Assembly: GCA_965247455.1 (NCBI GenBank)
Contig: CBDFHE010000018.1
Location: 1 to 64,000, forward strand
Length of the DNA stretch: 64,000 nt
Origin: JACZYA01 sp965247455
Lineage (GTDB): Bacteria; Acidobacteriota; Terriglobia; Acidiferrales; 2-02-FULL-67-57
Direction: 5' to 3'
This document shows positions 24,917 through 34,020 of the stretch, one piece after another. The translations under genes and the position numbers were made by a program. Under the pieces are notes generated by a model, which did not search any database, was not told the DNA's origin, and saw only the letters and a list, made by a program, of their open reading frames with translations. Numbering within the stretch: the stretch's first letter is position 1; each line of letters opens with the position of its first letter.

Positions 24917-24936
24917 CTTCGCAGGAGGAGAACGCG

Positions 24937-25143
24937 ATGTTCGGCAACCGAATCAAGCTGGGCGACGAGCTTTTCCAGAAAATCAAGCAATGCGCCGAGG
25001 CGGCCGGATACTCTTCCACCGATGAATTCGTCGCCCACGTGCTGGAAAAAGAGACGACGCGCATCCTGGGTGCGGACGAACTCACGCCCGAAGACGAAGA
25101 AAAAATCAAGAAGAGGCTGGAAGGCCTGGGCTACATTGAGTAA
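24937..25143 (+). CDS. Small conserved-type protein between the phosphodiesterase genes
   Basis: This 68-residue product (MFGNRIKLGDELFQKIKQCAEAAGYSSTDEFVAHVLEKE...TPEDEEKIKKRLEGLGYIE) has a strong GGAGGAG ribosome site and starts 20 nt after the phosphodiesterase stop. The pattern of a short strand followed by two helices (RIKLGDELFQKIKQCAEAAGYSSTDEFVAHVL) resembles ribbon-helix-helix or CopG-like proteins, with a charged C-terminal helix. A cytoplasmic regulatory or assembly role is possible. No firm family is assigned. Confidence 0.75.
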   Translation: MFGNRIKLGDELFQKIKQCAEAAGYSSTDEFVAHVLEKETTRILGADELTPEDEEKIKKRLEGLGYIE

Positions 25144-25194
25144 ATCACCCGCTGTCTTCACGCCAGTCGAAAAAGAACCACCGAACACCGGCCG

Positions 25195-26013
25195 ATGACA
25201 ATTTTCCTCACCCTGGTCAACCAACTGTTTGACCTTATCTTTTTCCCGTTCAGTTCCCTGGACCCGATTTACGGGCTCGCTGCTGTTTCCCTTTTGACCG
25301 GCATCCTGATGGTGCTAATCTTTCGCTATACCTCCAACCAAGCAGGCATCAAGAAAGTCAAGGACCGAATCAAAGCGCATCTCTTGGCCATCCGATTGTT
25401 TCAAGATCAGATCGGGGTGGTGCTGCGAACCCACGGCCAGATGCTGGGCAGTGCTTTCACCTACATGGGCTACTCACTGAAGCCCTTGGCAGTGATGTTT
25501 CTCCCCATTGTTCTGATCATGGTTCAGTTGGAAATGCGCCTGGGCCAACACGCGGCCCGGCCGGGGGAGTTCTTCTTGGTCACGGCCGCTCTCGCTGACC
25601 CCGAACTGCTCGAAGAGACTTCTCTCCGGCTGCCTGCCGGTTTGTCGCTGACGGCACCGCCGGTCCGCATGCGCGACCTCAACCAGATCACCTGGCGGGT
25701 GGAGGCCCGCGAGAGGGGAGAGTTTGAGCTGAGCGTGGTGGTCGGAGAGGAAACGTTTGGGAAAACATTCGTTGCGGGCAACAGCGTGATTCGCCTCTCC
25801 AGCAAGCGGGTGCGCGCGGGCCTGGTGAACCAGTTCCTCTACCCCGGTGAGCCGCCCCTGCCGATGGAGGCCCCGGTCGAGTCCATCGAAATAAAGTACC
25901 GGCCCCGAAGTATTGACTCTGGTTTGTTCGAGTCCCATTGGCTGGTTCCCTTCTTCGGTTTATCGCTGATTGCCGGACTGGCCCTGAAGGGAGTTCTGCG
26001 AACCGAGATATAG
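25195..26013 (+). CDS. Membrane protein resembling the Oxa1/EMC3 (DUF106-like) insertase fold
   Basis: The 272-residue protein has an N-terminal membrane helix (IYGLAAVSLLTGILMVLIF) and a basic cytoplasmic helical hairpin (KKVKDRIKAHLLAIRLFQDQIGVVLRTHGQMLG). Two more helices follow (GYSLKPLAVMFLPIVLIMVQL and a C-terminal LVPFFGLSLIAGLALKGVL), with a ~125-residue beta-rich periplasmic domain between them. The helix-coil-helix arrangement is that of the Oxa1 superfamily, most like EMC3/TMCO1 proteins. It lies between two alkaline-phosphatase-superfamily genes, suggesting the proteins act together at the membrane. The resemblance is judged by eye, so the insertase function is inference. Confidence 0.6.
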   Translation: MTIFLTLVNQLFDLIFFPFSSLDPIYGLAAVSLLTGILMVLIFRYTSNQAGIKKVKDRIKAHLLAIRLFQDQIGVVLRTHGQMLGSAFTYMGYSLKPLAVMFLPIVLIMVQLEMRLGQHAARPGEFFLVTAALADPELLEETSLRLPAGLSLTAPPVRMRDLNQITWRVEARERGEFELSVVVGEETFGKTFVAGNSVIRLSSKRVRAGLVNQFLYPGEPPLPMEAPVESIEIKYRPRSIDSGLFESHWLVPFFGLSLIAGLALKGVLRTEI

Positions 26014-26042
26014 TGAGCTCTCAAATCCGAGGGGAAGAATAA

Positions 26043-28175
26043 GTGAATCGTCGAGCGAAGATGATTGCGGCTGGCAGCGCGCTGGCAATTGCATTGCTCT
26101 CGCCGCTGGGCGCAGACGCCTACGCCGGCCCGGGCGCCGGGTTCGCTTTCCTCTCTTCCTTCCTCCTGCTGCTGATCGTTTTCTTCTCTTCGCTGTTTTC
26201 CCTGCTCTCCTGGCCGCTGCGCTTGCTCTATCGCCTGTTCCGGCGGCGGAAAGTTTATACCCGCGCAAAAGTGAAACGGCTGGTGGTTCTGGGACTGGAC
26301 GGGATGGACCCCGAGCTGGCTATGAAATACATGAACGAAGGCAAGCTGCCGCACCTCGCCCGGCTGCGCGACCAGGGAACCTTCCTGCCGTTACAGACGA
26401 CCAACCCGCCCATCTCGCCGGTGGCGTGGTCAACCTTCCAAACCGGAGTGAACCCGGGGCGGCACAACATCTATGACTTCCTGGCCCCCAGCCGCGCCAC
26501 CTATCTTCCCTTTCTCTCCTCCGCCCAGATCAGCGGGGCCAAGAGAAACCTGCGCATCGGCAAGCTTGTCATCCCGCTGGGCAAGCCGCAGACTAAGCTG
26601 CTGCGCAAGAGCAAGCCCTTCTGGAACTATCTGGGCGAAGCCGGAATTTTCTCCTCCATCCTACGGGTTCCCATCACGTTTCCGCCGGAGAAGTTCTCCG
26701 GCGTGCTGCTGGCCGGTATGTGCGTGCCGGACCTGCGCGGCAGCCAGGGAACTTTTTCCTTCTACACCACGCGACCGGCGAAGTCCGGGAAGAAGCAGGG
26801 AGGAGTGCGGGTTCCGATGCGGCGCGAGGGCGACTGGCTGATCTCCCACCTGGTGGGTCCCGACAACGACAGCGCCCGGAACGGTGCAGGCGAGTTGCGC
26901 ACGCCGTTCAAGATACAGCCGGTCCCCGGCCGGGACGAAGCGCTGCTCGACCTGGCCGGGCAAAAAATCGTCCTGCGGAAAGGAATCTACTCCAACTGGA
27001 TTCAGGTGCGGTTCAATGCCGGGCTGGGGATGAAGCTCTACGGCATCTGCCGCTTCCTTTTGACGGAAGTCAGCCCGCACCAGGAACTCTACGTCACGCC
27101 GGTGAATATCGACCCGGCCAAACCCGCGCTGCCCATCTCGCACCCGCTCACCTATTCCATCTACCTGGCCAAGCTGCTGGGGCCTTACGCTACCTTGGGC
27201 TTGGCCGAAGACACCTGGGCGCTAAACGAAGGTATCCTGGACGACGAGGCCTTCCTGCGGCAGTGCTACTTGATCCACGACGAGCGCGAGCGCATGTTTT
27301 TCGACGCCCTGGACAAAACCCGCCGGGGCGTCTGCGTCTGCGTGTTCGACACCACCGACCGTGTGCAGCACATGTTCTGGCGTTACCTGGAGCCGGAGCA
27401 TCCGGCCAACAACGGAAAGGACACCGTGCGGCCGGCCGGCACGATCGAGGAGCTGTATCGAAGGATGGACGACCTGGTAAGACGCACGCTGGAAAAGCTG
27501 GACGACAACACTATCTTACTGGTGATCTCCGACCACGGGTTCAAATCCTTCCAACGCGGCGTCAACCTGAACAGTTGGCTGCACCAGAACGGTTACCTGA
27601 CCTTGCAAGACGGCGCCGAAGAAAGCGGAGAGTGGCTCAAGGGCGTGGACTGGGAGCGGACGCGCGCCTTTGCGCTGGGCCTCAACGGCCTCTACCTCAA
27701 CCAGAAAAATCGCGAGCGCGCCGGCACGGTAAGCGCAGGCCAGGAAATGGAAGCGCTCAAGAAGGAGCTGCGAGAAAAGCTGGGCGGCCTCCAGGACTCG
27801 GAGCGGAGCCGGGTGGCGATCACCGAGGTCTTCGACCGCCGGGCCATCTATTCGGGCCCCTACGTGGAAAATGCACCCGACCTGATCGTCGGCTACAATC
27901 CCGGCTATCGGACCGCCTGGGATTCGGTCACCGGAAAAGTTACCCGGGCCGTCTTTGAAGACAATACTAAAGCCTGGAGCGGCGACCACTGCATTGACGC
28001 CCGGCTGGTGCCGGGGGTGCTGTTCTGCAACCGCAAAGTGCAAGCAGAGCGACCGGGCCTGGTGGACATGGCCCCCACGATACTCGACCTCTTTGGAGTC
28101 AAGAAACCGCCCCACATGCACGGGAAAACTTGGGGGCTGTCGGAAACGACGCCTGCTCAGAACAAAACCAGGTAA
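26043..28175 (+). CDS. Alkaline-phosphatase-superfamily phosphodiesterase, membrane-anchored paralogue
   Basis: The 710-residue paralogue starts at GTG 26043 after a GAGGGGAAG site. A signal-like segment is followed by a second hydrophobic stretch (FAFLSSFLLLLIVFFSSLFSLLSWPL) that should keep it in the membrane. Conserved boxes are the same: RLVVLGLDGMDPELAMKYMNEGKLPHL, SPVAWSTFQTGVNPGRHNIYDF, ILLVISDHGFKSF and WSGDHCIDA, with DLIVGYNPGYR near the C-terminus. The shared insertion and identical order of motifs with 22898-24916 show duplication within the cluster. Both probably act on the periplasmic face; the substrate is not known. Confidence 0.85.
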   Translation: MNRRAKMIAAGSALAIALLSPLGADAYAGPGAGFAFLSSFLLLLIVFFSSLFSLLSWPLRLLYRLFRRRKVYTRAKVKRLVVLGLDGMDPELAMKYMNEGKLPHLARLRDQGTFLPLQTTNPPISPVAWSTFQTGVNPGRHNIYDFLAPSRATYLPFLSSAQISGAKRNLRIGKLVIPLGKPQTKLLRKSKPFWNYLGEAGIFSSILRVPITFPPEKFSGVLLAGMCVPDLRGSQGTFSFYTTRPAKSGKKQGGVRVPMRREGDWLISHLVGPDNDSARNGAGELRTPFKIQPVPGRDEALLDLAGQKIVLRKGIYSNWIQVRFNAGLGMKLYGICRFLLTEVSPHQELYVTPVNIDPAKPALPISHPLTYSIYLAKLLGPYATLGLAEDTWALNEGILDDEAFLRQCYLIHDERERMFFDALDKTRRGVCVCVFDTTDRVQHMFWRYLEPEHPANNGKDTVRPAGTIEELYRRMDDLVRRTLEKLDDNTILLVISDHGFKSFQRGVNLNSWLHQNGYLTLQDGAEESGEWLKGVDWERTRAFALGLNGLYLNQKNRERAGTVSAGQEMEALKKELREKLGGLQDSERSRVAITEVFDRRAIYSGPYVENAPDLIVGYNPGYRTAWDSVTGKVTRAVFEDNTKAWSGDHCIDARLVPGVLFCNRKVQAERPGLVDMAPTILDLFGVKKPPHMHGKTWGLSETTPAQNKTR

Positions 28176-28230
28176 TTGATTTGACGGTAGCGTCTATGGC
28201 TAGACCCTTCTCCCACGTTCGGCAGAAAAG

Positions 28231-29058
28231 ATGATTGCACTTGCCGCACTGCGATTTGTTTCCACGGAGTCGGCCGGCCTCGACTGGCAGCCGGAAAGCA
28301 TTGTTCCCTATCTGGTCTTGGGCTTGGTGGTAGGTTTGATGGTCGGGCTGACCAGCATCGGCGCCGGCGCCATCGCCACTCCTGTCCTGATTCTGCTGTT
28401 GGGAGTCCCGCCCCTGCTGGCGGTGGGAAGTTCGATTGTGACGGGTGCCGCCATCAAAGCCTTCGGCGCCATCAAACATCGCCAACGGGATGCGGTTGAC
28501 TACGCTTTGGTAAAGCGGCTGCTTTGGGGCAGCATCCCGGCTGTCGGCCTGGCCGTCCTGGCCCTCTACTGGCTGCGCGGCCGCGACCTAAACCTGGCCG
28601 ACTTGTGGGTGGATCGCTTTCTGGGCGTGGCGCTGGTGGTGTTGGGGTTGTGCGTGCTGGCCCGCGACACGCGCTGGGTCCGACGCTGGCAAGCGGACGA
28701 AAACCATCCCAATGCCGGTCTGCGGGGAGTCATCATCGGCGCAGTGGTGGGCCTGTTGTTCGGCCTGACCTCGATCGGAACAGGCAGTTTGCTGGTAGTG
28801 CTGCTCAGCGTCTTCTTCGCTCTTTCCGAAACACGTGTGGTGGGAACGGCGATTATGTACGGCTTTGTGATTTCTCTCATCGGTTCCGCTCTGCACATCT
28901 ACGTCGGCACCGTGCACTGGCGCTTGGTGTCGCTGCTGCTCGCGGGAGGTTTTCCCGGAGCGGTGCTGGGTGCTGAGCTGGCCGCCCGCGCCCCTCGGCG
29001 CTTCCTGCGGGTGTGCTTTTCGCTGGGGGCGATCTGGGCCGGCTGGAAGCTGATCTAG
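28231..29058 (+). CDS. TauE/SafE family sulfite/anion exporter-like permease
   Basis: The 275-residue protein has about eight membrane helices in two homologous halves, each beginning with the family pattern GLxxGLTSIGxG (VGLMVGLTSIGAGAIATPVL and VGLLFGLTSIGTGSLLVVLL). AVGSSIVTGAAIKAFGAIKHRQRDAVD between halves is also typical. TauE/SafE proteins move sulfite, sulfonates or other organic anions. It follows the second phosphodiesterase by 55 bp and may be co-transcribed. A link to the sulfate activation genes 10 kb away is speculative. Confidence 0.85.
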   Translation: MIALAALRFVSTESAGLDWQPESIVPYLVLGLVVGLMVGLTSIGAGAIATPVLILLLGVPPLLAVGSSIVTGAAIKAFGAIKHRQRDAVDYALVKRLLWGSIPAVGLAVLALYWLRGRDLNLADLWVDRFLGVALVVLGLCVLARDTRWVRRWQADENHPNAGLRGVIIGAVVGLLFGLTSIGTGSLLVVLLSVFFALSETRVVGTAIMYGFVISLIGSALHIYVGTVHWRLVSLLLAGGFPGAVLGAELAARAPRRFLRVCFSLGAIWAGWKLI

Positions 29059-29184
29059 AACGCCGAACTACGCCCTCCGAAAGAACTACAAGAAGAACCA
29101 ACCTGCCCGGCCAAGAAAACACACTAAATACAGCAGCGCTGGGATGGCTCGGCACTTGCCTAAATACCTGGACTCAATATACTT

Positions 29185-31536
29185 ATGGCAACAATGGGGA
29201 CGAACAAAAACAACCCGACCTCGACCCGATCTCTGCCTTGGTCCGCTCTTCTCTGCGCTCTGTTCTGGGTGCACTGTTTTCCTGCCTCGGGATTCGGACA
29301 GCAAGCGGCCTCTCCTCCCCCATCCTCCGAGATCGTCGAGATCGTCGCAGATTCTCAGGAGAAAGTCGGTGACACGTTCCTGTTCTGGGGAAACGTAGAA
29401 ATGCGCTACCGAGGCATGACCTTGCAGGCCGACGAAATCACCTACGACGAAAAGAAGCGCACCGCCGAAGCCCGCGGCCACGTAGTTTTTGAGCAGGAGG
29501 ATGACCGCCTGGAAGCGCGCGAAGCTCACTACAACCTGCAGGATGGGACCGGTACGTATTTATCAGTGACGGGAACCGTGGGTCCCACTCCGCGACGAAC
29601 CCGTGTCTACTTGGTCACTGCCAATCCCTACTATTTCGAAGCTGAGCGAGTCGATCGGAGAAGCGATGGCAGCTACCTGGTTCGCAAGGGCTGGATCACG
29701 AACTGCCAGCCCGGCAAACCGAAATGGCGCCTTAAAGCCGCCCGCGCCAAGATTCGGCCCGGCAAGGATGTTCAACTGTACCGGTCCACCTTCCTGATTC
29801 GTGGCGTTCCGATCTTCTACACTCCCTACTGGTGGATGTCCACCGCCGAGGTGCCCCGCAAGAGCGGCTTCCTGATGCCCGTCTTTGGAAACGATTCGCG
29901 CCGGGGAACCAATTTAGGTACTTCTTTTTTCTGGGCGATCAACCCGCACGCCGACCTCACCGTGGGCGCCCAGTTTTTCAACCAGGGTGGATGGATTCAA
30001 AGCGCAACGCTTCGCAGCTTTCCGACCGAAAGCAGCGTTGTCGAGATACGTTACTTTGGCGCTACGGCCAGCAAGCTGGCCCGCACCGAACGCCGCCTCG
30101 GTCGCGGCCTCGGCATCGACCAGAGCGGACAGTCTGCCCACATCCTAGCGACGAACCGCTGGGCCAACGGCTTCCGTGCCGTTGCCGATATCAACGTGCT
30201 CAGTTCGTTCCTCTTTCGGGCGCGGTTTGCGGAAACCTTCAATGAAGCCGTTCGGTCGGAAATCCATGCGAGTGTGTTTGTCACCAATAGTCCGGATACA
30301 CTGTATTTCAACACCTTCATAGACCGTTTTCAAAACTTCCTGCGAGCCGTTCCCGAAGAATCGATCACCCTGCTGGCGGCGCCCGGAGTGGAATTCGGCA
30401 CCCGGCCGTGGCTGCTGCCCTGGTGGAAGACTCTTCCGATCTATTTCAGCTTTGATTCACAGATCAGCGGAATGCGGCGGGATGAGCCGCGCTTCGAAAC
30501 GCCCGAGCTGGTCCAGCGATTCGACCTCTACCCTCGGGTCACTATCCCACTGCACCTGGGGCGACACTTTGGTATTACACCGACGCTGGGAGTTCGTGCC
30601 ACACGCTACGGAGCCCGGCTGATTGACGACCCCTCCCAGCCGAATGGCAAACGCGTCGTCAACCAGCCCCTTCGCCGCATTACCGAAGAAGCCCGGGTTG
30701 ACCTCTTGCTCCCCTCCTTTGCGCGCATCTTTGCAAGCAAGCGGGCCCGCTACAAGCACGTGATCGAACCGGAGGCCACCTACCGCTACGTCACTGGCGT
30801 GCGCAACTTCGAGGAGATGCTCCGGTTTGACGACCGCGACACCTTGACCGACACGCATGAAGTCGAGTACGCCATCACACAAAGGTTGTTTACTCGTCCC
30901 TTGAAGGGACAGCAGCACGCCCGGGAAATTGTCCGCTGGCGACTGAGCCAGAAACATTATTTTGACCCCGACTTCCGAGGAGCCCTGCGTCCCGGGCAGC
31001 GCAACCTGTTTGAGGCCCTCAACTCGCTGACCCCGTTTGCGTTTGCCGACCAGCCCCGGCGCTTTTCACCCATCGTGTCGGACCTGCGAGCCACCTGGAG
31101 CCGTTACGACACCGATGTCCGCATGGATTACGACACAACCAAATCACGGTTTGTGAATTCCCGGCTGCGGGTGGGAGCGCGGTTGACGCGCCTGTTAAGC
31201 GCCACCCTCGCGCATTATTCCACCCGCAATGCCACTACTCCCACCGAGGATCTGCTCCAGCCCCGCTCCAACCAACTCAGGCTGCGGACCCGCTACGGGT
31301 CGATTTTTCGGCCGGGGTTCAACGCAGTTCTGGCCTTGAGCTGGAATATCAAGCGGGACTTTTTGCAAAACACCGTCGTGCAAACAAGCTACAACTGGGA
31401 CTGCTGCGGAGTCGCTTTCGAGTTCCGCCGGTTGGGACTCGGTCCCATTCGCAGCGAGAATGAATACCGCTTTTCCTTTACCGTTGCCAACGCCGGGACT
31501 TTCGGAACCATCTCGCGCGAGAGACGCCTGTTCTAG
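29185..31536 (+). CDS. lptD: LPS-assembly protein LptD (OstA)
   Basis: The 783-residue outer-membrane protein inserts lipopolysaccharide into the outer leaflet. After a signal peptide it has an N-terminal OstA/LptA-like jellyroll (EIVADSQEKVGDTFLFWGNVEMRYRGMTLQADEITYDEKKRTAEARGHV read in parts, residues ~50-110). A region with GVPIFYTPYWWM follows, then a large beta-barrel with alternating polar/aromatic strands, ending FRRLGLGPIRSENEYRFSFTV. Its length is normal for the family. The exact start is unsure: the ATG at 29185 has no clear ribosome site, with another Met at residue 4. It implies an LPS-bearing outer membrane and fits the glycan genes that follow. Confidence 0.9.
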   Translation: MATMGTNKNNPTSTRSLPWSALLCALFWVHCFPASGFGQQAASPPPSSEIVEIVADSQEKVGDTFLFWGNVEMRYRGMTLQADEITYDEKKRTAEARGHVVFEQEDDRLEAREAHYNLQDGTGTYLSVTGTVGPTPRRTRVYLVTANPYYFEAERVDRRSDGSYLVRKGWITNCQPGKPKWRLKAARAKIRPGKDVQLYRSTFLIRGVPIFYTPYWWMSTAEVPRKSGFLMPVFGNDSRRGTNLGTSFFWAINPHADLTVGAQFFNQGGWIQSATLRSFPTESSVVEIRYFGATASKLARTERRLGRGLGIDQSGQSAHILATNRWANGFRAVADINVLSSFLFRARFAETFNEAVRSEIHASVFVTNSPDTLYFNTFIDRFQNFLRAVPEESITLLAAPGVEFGTRPWLLPWWKTLPIYFSFDSQISGMRRDEPRFETPELVQRFDLYPRVTIPLHLGRHFGITPTLGVRATRYGARLIDDPSQPNGKRVVNQPLRRITEEARVDLLLPSFARIFASKRARYKHVIEPEATYRYVTGVRNFEEMLRFDDRDTLTDTHEVEYAITQRLFTRPLKGQQHAREIVRWRLSQKHYFDPDFRGALRPGQRNLFEALNSLTPFAFADQPRRFSPIVSDLRATWSRYDTDVRMDYDTTKSRFVNSRLRVGARLTRLLSATLAHYSTRNATTPTEDLLQPRSNQLRLRTRYGSIFRPGFNAVLALSWNIKRDFLQNTVVQTSYNWDCCGVAFEFRRLGLGPIRSENEYRFSFTVANAGTFGTISRERRLF

Positions 31537-31612
31537 GCCGCCAACGGCTAATCTTTGCTTCTTTGAGACATTGTTCAGGTTATTAAAATGCTCTTAACTC
31601 TATAAGTTTCCA

Positions 31613-31641
31613 TTGACTTTCCTGTCGAGCAAGACTACAAA
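31613..31641 (+). promoter_or_regulatory. Sigma-70 type promoter of the glycosyltransferase gene, long leader
   Basis: TTGACT (31613-31618), a 17-nt spacer and TACAAA (31636-31641) are the best promoter in the 313-bp gap after lptD. Transcription from about 31649 would give a ~200-nt leader before the GTG at 31850. No known riboswitch could be matched in that leader, and no other feature is seen in the gap. Confidence 0.45.
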
Positions 31642-31849
31642 GGCTAAAGAGGCTAAGGTGCAGTTGCATCCAGGGCGAAACCAATTGTCCCGCATCGGGT
31701 TCACAAAGATGAAGGAAAACTCCAGGGGGCCTGCTTAGACGCACTGTCACGCTTGTGTTTTTCCCGTGAAAACATGCTAGGCGATCAAGCATCTGATACA
31801 AAGAGTAACGGCGACTTGAGGAATACTTACAGGAAGGATTTGAACTCAC

Positions 31850-33013
31850 GTGCGTAACGATTCTCCCAAGACTGTGCCGGCGACAGAAGAGCCCGCTGTT
31901 GCTCCTCTCTCACAAGATACCCGCGAGAAGTCCGCCCATCCAGGATTTCCCGCTTCAATCTCTGTCATCATTCCGGTCTTTGGAGACGGCCTCCACATTG
32001 TACGATGCCTCGAAAGCCTGCAATCCGGGAACGGACGGAACCTCCAGGTGCTTGTGGTAGATGACGGTTCACCCCAACCGGTAGCGGATCGGTTGGACTT
32101 GCCTGGCGTCCGCTGCTACCGGCTGGAGACAAATCACGGCCCCAGCCACGCCATCAATCGTGGCCTGGAGAAAACAGCGGACTACTGGGTCGTCATCCTC
32201 AACAGCGACGTGCAAGTGCGCCCCGGAAGCCTCACCCGTCTGATTGAAGCGTTGGAAGAACGGCCGGAATACGACTTCGCCGTCGCCAAGCTGCTGCAAG
32301 ACAAAGAGCCGTTCGCCGTGGACAGCGCCGGCGACGGCTTGCTGCTGGGAGGCGGGGGGTATCGGATCGGGCATGGTGAGGAAGATCAGGGAGAGGGCAG
32401 CCTTCCGCGTCCGATCTTGAGCGCTACTACAACCGCCAGCGCCTACCGGCGCACAGTGTTGGAAGACGTGGGCGGCTTTGATGAAGACTTTTTTGGCTTT
32501 TTGGAGGACCTCGACCTCTCGCTGCGGGCCCGGCTGAGGGGCTATCGAGGTCTCTACGTCCCCTCCGCGGTCATCTACCATCAAGGGAGTGCGACGTTCG
32601 AGGCTCGAGGGCCGAAGGAAATCTTCCGCCTGATCACCCGCAACCAAATCTGGGTGGTCACAAAGAACTATCCGGCCAGTGTACTCCTGCGCGCCCTCCC
32701 TCGCATCATTGTGTTTCAAACGCTCTGGGTGGGTTTGATGCTCTCCCGTGGGCTGTTGGGCGCCTGCCTGCGCGGACTCTGGCAAGCTTTCCGTGGACTG
32801 CCCCGCATGCTTCGCAAGCGCCGCCAGATCCAGCGCAACCGGAGGATCACGCCTCGAGAATTCTGGCAGATGCTCAAGTACTCAGAACAGGAAATCGCCG
32901 CTTGGCAGCAGCGGCTGGAGCCAGCCGAACGCTCCTTGCTGCTGCGGATTTACTTCGGCCTCTTCCGCTCGCCCACGACCAACCAGCAAACTGCGAGCCC
33001 GGTGCTGGACTGA
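31850..33013 (+). CDS. Family 2 glycosyltransferase, membrane-associated
   Basis: The 387-residue GT-A enzyme has a GT2 core: SVIIPVFGDGLHIVRCLESL, QVLVVDDGSPQP (nucleotide-binding Asp), HGPSHAINRGLEKTADYWVVILNSDVQV (DxD-like), and DVGGFDEDFFGFLEDLDLSLRARLRGYRGLYVP, the ED..D acceptor-site motif of rhamnosyl/galactofuranosyl-type GT2 enzymes. Late hydrophobic and basic helices suggest attachment to the inner membrane. The start is a GTG with an AGGAAGG site. With rfbC next door a rhamnose-containing glycan is a reasonable guess. Confidence 0.88.
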   Translation: MRNDSPKTVPATEEPAVAPLSQDTREKSAHPGFPASISVIIPVFGDGLHIVRCLESLQSGNGRNLQVLVVDDGSPQPVADRLDLPGVRCYRLETNHGPSHAINRGLEKTADYWVVILNSDVQVRPGSLTRLIEALEERPEYDFAVAKLLQDKEPFAVDSAGDGLLLGGGGYRIGHGEEDQGEGSLPRPILSATTTASAYRRTVLEDVGGFDEDFFGFLEDLDLSLRARLRGYRGLYVPSAVIYHQGSATFEARGPKEIFRLITRNQIWVVTKNYPASVLLRALPRIIVFQTLWVGLMLSRGLLGACLRGLWQAFRGLPRMLRKRRQIQRNRRITPREFWQMLKYSEQEIAAWQQRLEPAERSLLLRIYFGLFRSPTTNQQTASPVLD

Positions 33014-33141
33014 CAACCCCCACAACCGAAAGGTGTCTATTTTTTCCTGAACACTTGGCAGTTCGCTCTAGTTCGCAGCTTCAACTTCCATTGAACGGTC
33101 GGTGAAAATGGCGGCCGCCTACCCTTGCTGAAACTGCCGGC

Positions 33142-33171
33142 TTGACGAAATCCGAAGCACAAGGATATAAG
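33142..33171 (+). promoter_or_regulatory. Sigma-70 type promoter of rfbC
   Basis: TTGACG (33142-33147), an 18-nt spacer and TATAAG (33166-33171) lie 135 bp before the rfbC start. The 292-bp gap otherwise shows no gene. Confidence 0.5.
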
Positions 33172-33305
33172 CTGAAGGGGTTGCGCTGACCGGAGTTTTT
33201 CCCAGCCCTCGGTCTCACACCGGGGAGTTTGGCTCCTGGGCTTAGACAACTCCATTGCAGGCAAGAACAGTGACGCTGGGCAGAGAATTCCCATAGGACA
33301 ACGAA

Positions 33306-33872
33306 ATGAAAATGCAGATTGAATCGAGACACCTGGAAGAGGTCGTCGTGCTGGTGCCGGAAGTTTTTGAGGATTCAAGGGGATTCTTTCTGGAAGCCTT
33401 TCGGGCCGACCAATTCAAGGCCCTTGGGCTGCCCGATGAGTTTGTCCAAGACAACCACTCCGGCTCAACCAAAGGCGTCTTGCGCGGATTGCATTTTCAG
33501 TGGGACCCTCCCATGGGAAAACTCATGCGGGTCACCTATGGACGGGCCTTCCTGGTAGCCGTTGACATCCGCAAAGGCTCCCCGACGTTGGGGCAGTGGG
33601 TTGGGCTCGAAGTCTCGGCGGAGAACAGGAAACAAGTGTGGGCACCCGCCGGCTTTGCGCGCGGCTTTTGTGTGCTGTCTGGCTTCGCGGAGATTCAGTA
33701 CAAGTGCACGGCGATCTACAACAACAAAGGGGAATCGGGGATTCGGTGGGATGACCCTGAGATTGGCATCCAGTGGCCCAGCGGCAACTACATCCTTTCA
33801 GAAAAAGACCGCAAGGCACAGAGCCTGGCGCACTGGCTTGCCTCCCCCGCCTCCGACCACTTCAAGTATTAG
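33306..33872 (+). CDS. rfbC: dTDP-4-dehydrorhamnose 3,5-epimerase
   Basis: This 188-residue cupin-type enzyme epimerises dTDP-4-keto-6-deoxyglucose on the route to dTDP-L-rhamnose. It has EDSRGFFLEAFRADQF, FVQDNHSGSTKGVLRGLHFQ (catalytic His), GRAFLVAVDIRKGSPTLGQW, APAGFARGFCVLSGFAEIQYKCTAIYN and GIRWDDPEIGIQWP, all characteristic, and the length is normal. RfbA, RfbB and RfbD are not in the window, so the pathway must be completed elsewhere. Confidence 0.93.
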   Translation: MKMQIESRHLEEVVVLVPEVFEDSRGFFLEAFRADQFKALGLPDEFVQDNHSGSTKGVLRGLHFQWDPPMGKLMRVTYGRAFLVAVDIRKGSPTLGQWVGLEVSAENRKQVWAPAGFARGFCVLSGFAEIQYKCTAIYNNKGESGIRWDDPEIGIQWPSGNYILSEKDRKAQSLAHWLASPASDHFKY

Positions 33873-34020
33873 GCGTGCTTGTTTTCCTCAACGCAGGAGT
33901 CCACACAATTCTTTCCAACCGCCTGTCCTCTTCCGGGTGCTCGACCGGGAGCACGGCTTGTCTCCTCGGGGAAATGGTACAAAGTCCGCCGTGGCAAGTG
34001 GTTACAGCCCTCAGAGAGCT

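Noticed and set aside
31642..31849. Possible c-di-GMP or other riboswitch before the glycosyltransferase
   Set aside because: Conserved elements of GEMM-I, GEMM-II, cobalamin, SAM or fluoride classes could not be matched by eye.
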